Notes under the pieces: model-generated
What the model was told of the DNA's origin: nothing
Seen by the model: only the letters and a program-made list of their open reading frames with translations
The model's database searches: none
In this document: in pieces, positions 35,432 through 38,685 of the stretch
Layout: each line of letters opens with the position of its first letter
How positions within the stretch are numbered: the stretch's first letter is position 1
NCBI RefSeq assembly: GCF_001557235.1
Contig: NZ_LSJI01000274.1
Coordinates: 1-38,685, forward strand
Length of the DNA stretch: 38,685 nt
From: Phenylobacterium sp. CCH9-H3
GTDB lineage: Bacteria > Pseudomonadota > Alphaproteobacteria > Caulobacterales > Caulobacteraceae
Direction: 5' to 3'
Program-made: the position numbers and the translations under genes

Positions 35432-37228
35432 TCAGCGTTCCGCGGCGAACGCCTCCACGGCCTCTCCAACGGACGCCATCACGGGCTCCCAGTTGCCGAA
35501 GGCGGTGGCGGTGAAGGTCCGGACCTGCGGGTACCAGGGGAAGCGGGCTGTCCCCAATCGTGTCCAGGAGCCCGGCGTGGAGATCAGCCAGGTCGGCGCG
35601 CCGGCGGCCGCGGCCAGGTTCAGGGTGGCGTTCTGGAAGCCCACGACCAGGTCCATGGCCGCGCAGAGGGCGGTCACATCGTCCAGATCCTGCTTCAGGT
35701 CGATCCCCGGCGGCGTCCAGATCCGCACGCCGTAGTCCCGCTCGGCCTGGGCGATCTCCTCGGAGCAGTCGCCGTACTGCAGGTTCACCAGGGTGACGCC
35801 CCGGGCCTTCAGCACCGGCGCCCAATCGGCGAAGGGCGAGAAGAAGCGGTGGCGCGCGCCGTTGTGCAGGTTGCTCTTCCAGAGCAGCCCAACCTTCACG
35901 CCGGCCGGCGCCTTGGCCAGTTCGCCCCGCCAGTATGCGACGCGCTCCGGGTCCGGCGTCAGGAAACCGGCGCGCTCGGGAAAGGCGCTGGTGGTGCGAC
36001 GGAACTCGCGCAGCAGCGAGCCCATCGGCGTCCACAGGTCGTAGGCCTTGAAGTCCGTCACGAAGGGCAAGGTGCGGTAGGTGCGGCCCGCCTTGAGATA
36101 GGTGGCGTGCGGCCCGACCGTGGCCGTCGGGAAGCTGCGCTGGAAGAGGGTAACCAGCCTCGGTTCGACGGCGATGGTCAGTCTGCCCTCGGGGCCCAGG
36201 GCCTCGATCACGTCCGGCAGCAGGTTGGCGAACAGCACCTCGTCGCCCAGCCCTTGTTCGCCGACGACCAGCAGGGACTCGCCGCGCAGGTCCGCGCCGG
36301 GCGCCCAGCGCGCCACGTCGACCAGGAAGTGGGTGACGTCCGGGTGCGCAGGGTGAAGGCGGGCCTCGTACTCTTCCCAGCCCTCGCCGATGCGGCCGAG
36401 GGCGATGAGGATCGTCGACAGCGACAGTCGCATCATCTGCCGCTCGTGGTCGGCCATGTCGTGCCGAAGGGCGCCTTCGCAGAGCACGAGGGCCTCCTCG
36501 GCGTCGCCCTGGGAAAGCCTCGCGTTGCCGAGATTGTAGCGGGCCTTGGCGAAGTTCTCGTTCAGGCGGACGGCCTCGCGGAAGAAGATCTCCGCATTGG
36601 CGTAGTCGCCCTGCTCGGCCATCACGGTGCCCATGGTGTTCCAGAGCATGGCCACTTCGGGATTGGCGACGATCGCCGGCCGCAGCAGGTCGATGGCCTC
36701 GCCATAGGCCAAACGGTCGCGCAGGACGCAGGCGAGGTTGTTAGCGCCCTCGTGGTGGCCGGGGAACCGCGCCAGGAAGTGGCGGAAGAACTTCTCGGCG
36801 TGGTCCTTCATGTCGAGGCGATAGGCCAGGCGGCCAAGGTCGTTGGCGACCTCGGCGTGATCGGGCAGGAGGCGCAGCGCCGTCTCGTAGGCTGTGATGG
36901 CCGACCCGAAATCGCCGGCGCGCTCGCGGCTGATGGCCAGCAGATACCAGCCGAAGCCGTTGGTCTCGTCCTTCTCCAGCGCCTTGATCGCCCACTCGGC
37001 GCCCTCCTGATGCTTCTCGGCGTTCAGGGCGGCGACCGCGCGGTCCAGCATCGGCTTGACCGCCAGGGCGCGCAGCTCGCCCATCGCCTGGGTCAGCTTG
37101 GACAGCGCCTCCTTTGAGCCGGCTTCGCCCATTGGGCCACCCACCATCCTGGCGGCGCTGGCGGCAGGGCCCACCGCGCTCTCGAGCGCGAGGGCGGACG
37201 CGGCGCTGGGCGGGGCCTTGATGGACAT
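35432..37228 (-). CDS. flmG: TPR-glycosyltransferase FlmG-like protein (flagellin glycosyltransferase)
   Basis: A 598-residue protein. Residues about 60-300 are TPR units (GFGWYLLAISRERAGDFGSAI, AEVANDLGRLAYRLDMKDHA, AMLWNTMGTVMAEQGDYANAE). The C-terminal half (about 310-598) is a GT-B-like glycosyltransferase domain (LLVVGEQGLGDEVLFANLLPD, VGLLWKSNLHNGARHRFFSP, MDLVVGFQNATLNLAAAAGAPTW). In Caulobacter FlmG the TPRs bind flagellin and the GT domain transfers pseudaminic acid to it; that function is transferred here from the architecture and from position next to flbT-flaF-flagellin. The start is set at ATG 37228 (MSIKAP). ATG 37273 would add 15 residues but would put the CtrA box on its ribosome binding site. 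Confidence 0.85.
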   Translation of the reverse strand: MSIKAPPSAASALALESAVGPAASAARMVGGPMGEAGSKEALSKLTQAMGELRALAVKPMLDRAVAALNAEKHQEGAEWAIKALEKDETNGFGWYLLAISRERAGDFGSAITAYETALRLLPDHAEVANDLGRLAYRLDMKDHAEKFFRHFLARFPGHHEGANNLACVLRDRLAYGEAIDLLRPAIVANPEVAMLWNTMGTVMAEQGDYANAEIFFREAVRLNENFAKARYNLGNARLSQGDAEEALVLCEGALRHDMADHERQMMRLSLSTILIALGRIGEGWEEYEARLHPAHPDVTHFLVDVARWAPGADLRGESLLVVGEQGLGDEVLFANLLPDVIEALGPEGRLTIAVEPRLVTLFQRSFPTATVGPHATYLKAGRTYRTLPFVTDFKAYDLWTPMGSLLREFRRTTSAFPERAGFLTPDPERVAYWRGELAKAPAGVKVGLLWKSNLHNGARHRFFSPFADWAPVLKARGVTLVNLQYGDCSEEIAQAERDYGVRIWTPPGIDLKQDLDDVTALCAAMDLVVGFQNATLNLAAAAGAPTWLISTPGSWTRLGTARFPWYPQVRTFTATAFGNWEPVMASVGEAVEAFAAER

Positions 37229-37275
37229 CGGGCGGGGGACTCCGGAGGATCGTCCGTCAGATGCCGCGATCATGC

Positions 37276-37290
37276 TTAATTCCCGCTTAA
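37276..37290 (-). promoter_or_regulatory. CtrA binding box upstream of flmG
   Basis: TTAA (37276-37279), seven bases, TTAA (37287-37290) exactly match the CtrA full site TTAA-N7-TTAA. It lies 48 nt before the flmG start and about 85 nt before the flbT upstream ORF, a good position for cell-cycle control of flmG. Confidence 0.65.
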
Positions 37291-37374
37291 GGCCTGCGGC
37301 GAAATAGGCCGGCAATCGGGCGTTAACGGTCCGTCGATAAGCGTGGGATGCGTTCGGACCGAAGGAGGGCGAAT

Positions 37375-37440
37375 ATGGTTCACACGAATCGCTTCGCCGA
37401 TTCACAGGCTCCGAAAACAGGGGGCGGGACTTGCCGCTGA
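37375..37440 (+). CDS. 21-codon upstream ORF overlapping the flbT start
   Basis: ATG 37375 to TGA 37440 encodes MVHTNRFADSQAPKTGGGTC and one more Arg. A strong Shine-Dalgarno sequence, AAGGAGGG (37362-37369), lies 5 nt before the ATG, stronger than anything before flbT itself. The frame differs from flbT, whose TTG start (37431) lies inside it; the stop comes 7 nt after that TTG. This geometry is that of a leader peptide translationally coupled to the main gene. It has no recognisable product. Confidence 0.55.
   Translation: MVHTNRFADSQAPKTGGGTCR
37386..37403 (+). promoter_or_regulatory. hairpin built of two GANTC sites in the flbT leader
   Basis: GAATCG (37386-37391) and CGATTC (37398-37403) form an inverted repeat with a 6-nt loop. 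Each arm contains a GANTC site, the target of the cell-cycle methyltransferase CcrM in Caulobacterales. It lies within the upstream ORF, 28 nt before the flbT start. Confidence 0.45.
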
Positions 37441-37856
37441 AGCTGTCACTGAGGCCTGGTGAGAAGTTCGTCCTGAACGGCGCTGTCGTTCAGAACGGCG
37501 ACCGCCGGGCCGTGCTCGTCCTCCAGAACAAGGCTTCGGTCCTTCGCGAGAAGGACATCATGCAGCCCGACGAGGTGCAGACGCCCGCGCGGCGGATCTA
37601 CTTCCCGGTGATGATGATGTACCTCGACGAGGGGGGCGCCGAACGCCACTACGACGAGTTCGTGCGCCGGTTGACCGAATTCATGGGGGTGATCACGAAC
37701 CCCTCGGTGCTGGCGGACTGCGTGAACATCTCGAAGCACTGCATGGCGCGCGAGTACTACAAGGCGCTGATGCTCTGCCGGAAGCTCATCGAGTACGAAG
37801 ACGAAAGGCTGGGGAATGTCCCTTCAGGCGTATCAACAGGCGGCGACGCGGGCTGA
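37431..37856 (+). CDS. flbT: flagellar biosynthesis repressor FlbT
   Basis: A 141-residue protein matching the FlbT family along its length: MPLKLSLRPGEKFVLNGAVV, GDRRAVLVLQNKASVLREKD, PARRIYFPVMMMYLDE and AREYYKALMLCRKLIEYEDERL. In Caulobacter FlbT binds the 5' leader of flagellin mRNA and promotes its decay until the hook is complete. The family N-terminus requires TTG 37431 as start, preceded by a G-rich AGGGGGCGGG. This lies inside a 21-codon upstream ORF that has the better ribosome binding site. The last 41 nt overlap flaF, so the two are coupled. Confidence 0.95.
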   Translation: MPLKLSLRPGEKFVLNGAVVQNGDRRAVLVLQNKASVLREKDIMQPDEVQTPARRIYFPVMMMYLDEGGAERHYDEFVRRLTEFMGVITNPSVLADCVNISKHCMAREYYKALMLCRKLIEYEDERLGNVPSGVSTGGDAG

Positions 37857-38184
37857 AAACCCCCGCGACATGGAATACCGCCTGTTCGCGCAGGTGACCC
37901 GCGCGCTGATGGAAGCCGCCGCCCTCGATCGTACGGAGGTAGGCAGGCGCGTCGACGCGCTCGACTGGAACCGCCGGATGTGGGCGACCCTCGGCGCCGA
38001 TTGCGCCAACCCCCAGAACGGCTTGCCGGCGCCGCTGCGGGCCTCGTTCATCTCGCTCAGCATCTGGGTCAGCAAGCACACCACCCTGGTCATCCGGAAC
38101 CAGGAGGAAATCGAGCCCCTGATCGAGATCAACCGCATGATCATGCAGGGCCTCGCCAGCCAGGGATCCCAGGCCGCGGCCTGA
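37816..38184 (+). CDS. flaF: flagellar biosynthesis regulator FlaF
   Basis: A 122-residue protein of the FlaF family: SLQAYQQAATRAENPRDMEYRLFAQVTRALMEAA, VDALDWNRRMWATLGADC and LPAPLRASFISLSIWVSKHTTLV. FlaF opposes FlbT and is needed for flagellin synthesis and secretion in Caulobacter. The ATG 37816 has GGGGAATG around it and lies within flbT in another frame (41-nt overlap), giving coupled translation in a fixed ratio. A strong terminator follows 26 nt after the stop, and the flagellin gene has its own sigma-54 promoter. Confidence 0.95.
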   Translation: MSLQAYQQAATRAENPRDMEYRLFAQVTRALMEAAALDRTEVGRRVDALDWNRRMWATLGADCANPQNGLPAPLRASFISLSIWVSKHTTLVIRNQEEIEPLIEINRMIMQGLASQGSQAAA

Positions 38185-38210
38185 CGCTCCGGCCCCCTTT
38201 CGCACATCTC

Positions 38211-38237
38211 AAGGCCGCGGTGACCCCGCGGCCTTTT
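38211..38237 (+). terminator. Rho-independent terminator of flbT-flaF
   Basis: AAGGCCGCGG (38211-38220) pairs perfectly with CCGCGGCCTT (38226-38235) across a 5-nt loop, followed by TT (four T in all, 38234-38237). Confidence 0.85.
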
Positions 38238-38255
38238 GCTTGCGCGCCATGTGGT

Positions 38256-38270
38256 CGGCAGGTCCTGCCG
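38256..38270 (+). promoter_or_regulatory. enhancer-like inverted repeat upstream of flagellin (possible FlbD/ftr site)
   Basis: CGGCAGGTCCTGCCG is an inverted repeat (CGGCAGG-T-CCTGCCG) about 110 nt before the sigma-54 promoter, the place and CGGCA/TGCCG style of ftr elements bound by FlbD in Caulobacter flagellar promoters. The match to a consensus could not be computed here. Confidence 0.45.
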
Positions 38271-38372
38271 GGCTGCAGAAATGGCTAACGGCTGCGATCT
38301 GGACGTCGCACGGCGTTATCCGGAAATGCAAATAAGAACAATAAGATGGCGGGTAACAGGCGTGGTTAATCC

Positions 38373-38387
38373 TGGCCCGGGACTTGC
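38373..38387 (+). promoter_or_regulatory. sigma-54 promoter of the flagellin gene
   Basis: TGGCCCGGGACTTGC fits TGGCAC-N5-TTGC with one mismatch. The essential GG (-24) and GC (-12) are exactly 10 nt apart. The predicted transcript starts near 38399, about 63 nt before the flagellin ATG. An AT-rich patch (38323-38346) lies between it and the upstream inverted repeat, where a bending protein such as IHF would bind. Confidence 0.8.
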
Positions 38388-38399
38388 GTGGCTGTGCGT

Positions 38400-38454
38400 G
38401 GGCGAAAAATCGCCCGCCGGCAGAAGTCCGGACAACCCCTCCAGAATGGAAGGA
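38400..38454 (+). promoter_or_regulatory. structured flagellin mRNA leader with anti-Shine-Dalgarno hairpin
   Basis: The leader starts almost at once with the stem-loop GGGCGAAAAATCGCCC (38400-38415). A CCGG/CCGG stem follows near 38417-38431. CCTCCA (38438-38443) can pair with TGG-A-AGG (38447-38453), which covers the Shine-Dalgarno GGAAGGA (38448-38454). In Caulobacter FlbT acts on a flagellin mRNA leader, so these stems are candidate targets. Confidence 0.5.
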
Positions 38455-38461
38455 TCTACCC

Positions 38462-38685
38462 ATGGCCAACTCGGTCAACACGAACGTCAGCGCGATGATC
38501 GCGCTGCAAAACCTGAACATGACCAATGCGGATCTCAACAAGACGCAGGGGAGGATCAACACCGGACTGAGGATCGCCAACGCCAAGGACAACGGCGCCG
38601 TCTGGGCTATCGCCCAGAACCAGCGTGCGACGTCCCAGTCGTTGAACGCCGTCCGCGAGTCGCTGCAACGCGGTCAATCCACGGT
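38462..38685 (+). CDS. flagellin, N-terminal part (gene continues beyond the window)
   Basis: The first 74 codons of a flagellin gene. [20 protein letters not shown] is the N-terminal D0 helix. [19 protein letters not shown] and [16 protein letters not shown] continue the conserved D0/D1 coiled-coil that packs in the filament core. This resembles the Caulobacter FljK/FljL group. The C-terminus and the variable, glycosylated region are outside the window. The Shine-Dalgarno sequence is GGAAGGA, 7 nt before ATG 38462, inside a possible hairpin. Expression should depend on sigma-54 and on FlbT/FlaF, with FlmG modifying the product. Confidence 0.95.
   Translation, partial: MANSVNTNVSAMIALQNLNMTNADLNKTQGRINTGLRIANAKDNGAVWAIAQNQRATSQSLNAVRESLQRGQST

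Overview
This 38.7 kb window is GC-rich chromosomal DNA from an alphaproteobacterium, very probably a member of the Caulobacteraceae (Phenylobacterium/Caulobacter-like; genus not resolved). The evidence is the flmG | flbT-flaF-flagellin arrangement at the right end, a perfect CtrA box (TTAA-N7-TTAA) ahead of flmG, paired GANTC (CcrM-type) sites in the flbT leader, a sigma-54 promoter ahead of the flagellin gene, and two GGAAC-N16-CGTA promoters of the alphaproteobacterial general-stress (EcfG/SigT) type. No tRNA, rRNA, insertion sequence, prophage, integrase or CRISPR array was seen.

Layout. 1-8.7 kb: the end of an acyl-CoA synthetase gene coupled to tlyA (apparent CTG start), a glycine-zipper lipoprotein, a TrmA/RlmD-type RNA uridine methyltransferase, a radical SAM protein, a small glycosyltransferase-like protein overlapping a lytic transglycosylase tail to tail, a family-4-like uracil-DNA glycosylase that has lost half of its Fe-S cysteines, and an M48 metalloprotease. 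8.8-13.1 kb: ETF-ubiquinone oxidoreductase, a TPR lipoprotein and ispE. 13.2-15.1 kb: glnK-amtB for ammonium uptake. 15.4-16.7 kb: two small secreted-protein genes (one fasciclin domain), each behind a putative EcfG promoter. 16.7-22.6 kb: glyQ-glyS and ppdK. 22.6-25.8 kb: a D-aminoacylase-like amidohydrolase without its HxH motif and a FabH-like ketosynthase, bordered by two different long inverted repeats. 26-32.5 kb: an outer-membrane barrel, a membrane protein/sterol-desaturase pair, an HD hydrolase/NrtR-like Nudix regulator pair, a universal stress protein with a small acidic protein, a RibD/DHFR-like reductase and a lipoprotein. 32.6-38.7 kb: an orphan MoxR ATPase, then genes for sugar activation and flagellin modification (SpsF-like, PseH-like, acidic protein, FlmG) and the flagellin control genes flbT and flaF ahead of a flagellin gene that runs off the window.

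How the genes fit together. The right end reads as one flagellar unit. The SpsF-like and PseH-like proteins would help make an activated nonulosonic acid (probably pseudaminic acid). FlmG carries flagellin-binding TPRs and a glycosyltransferase domain and would attach the sugar to flagellin. FlbT and FlaF control flagellin mRNA and secretion. The DNA holds several layers of control: a CtrA box before flmG, a 21-codon upstream ORF overlapping the TTG start of flbT, and, before flagellin, an enhancer-like inverted repeat, a sigma-54 promoter, a 5'-terminal stem-loop and a hairpin that would hide the ribosome binding site.

The rest is mostly housekeeping. No wholly new multi-gene system was recognised. 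The most interesting signals are regulatory (flbT upstream ORF, flagellin leader, hairpins abutting the lipoprotein and glyQ starts, paired stress promoters) and enzymatic (loss of metal or Fe-S ligands in two enzyme families).
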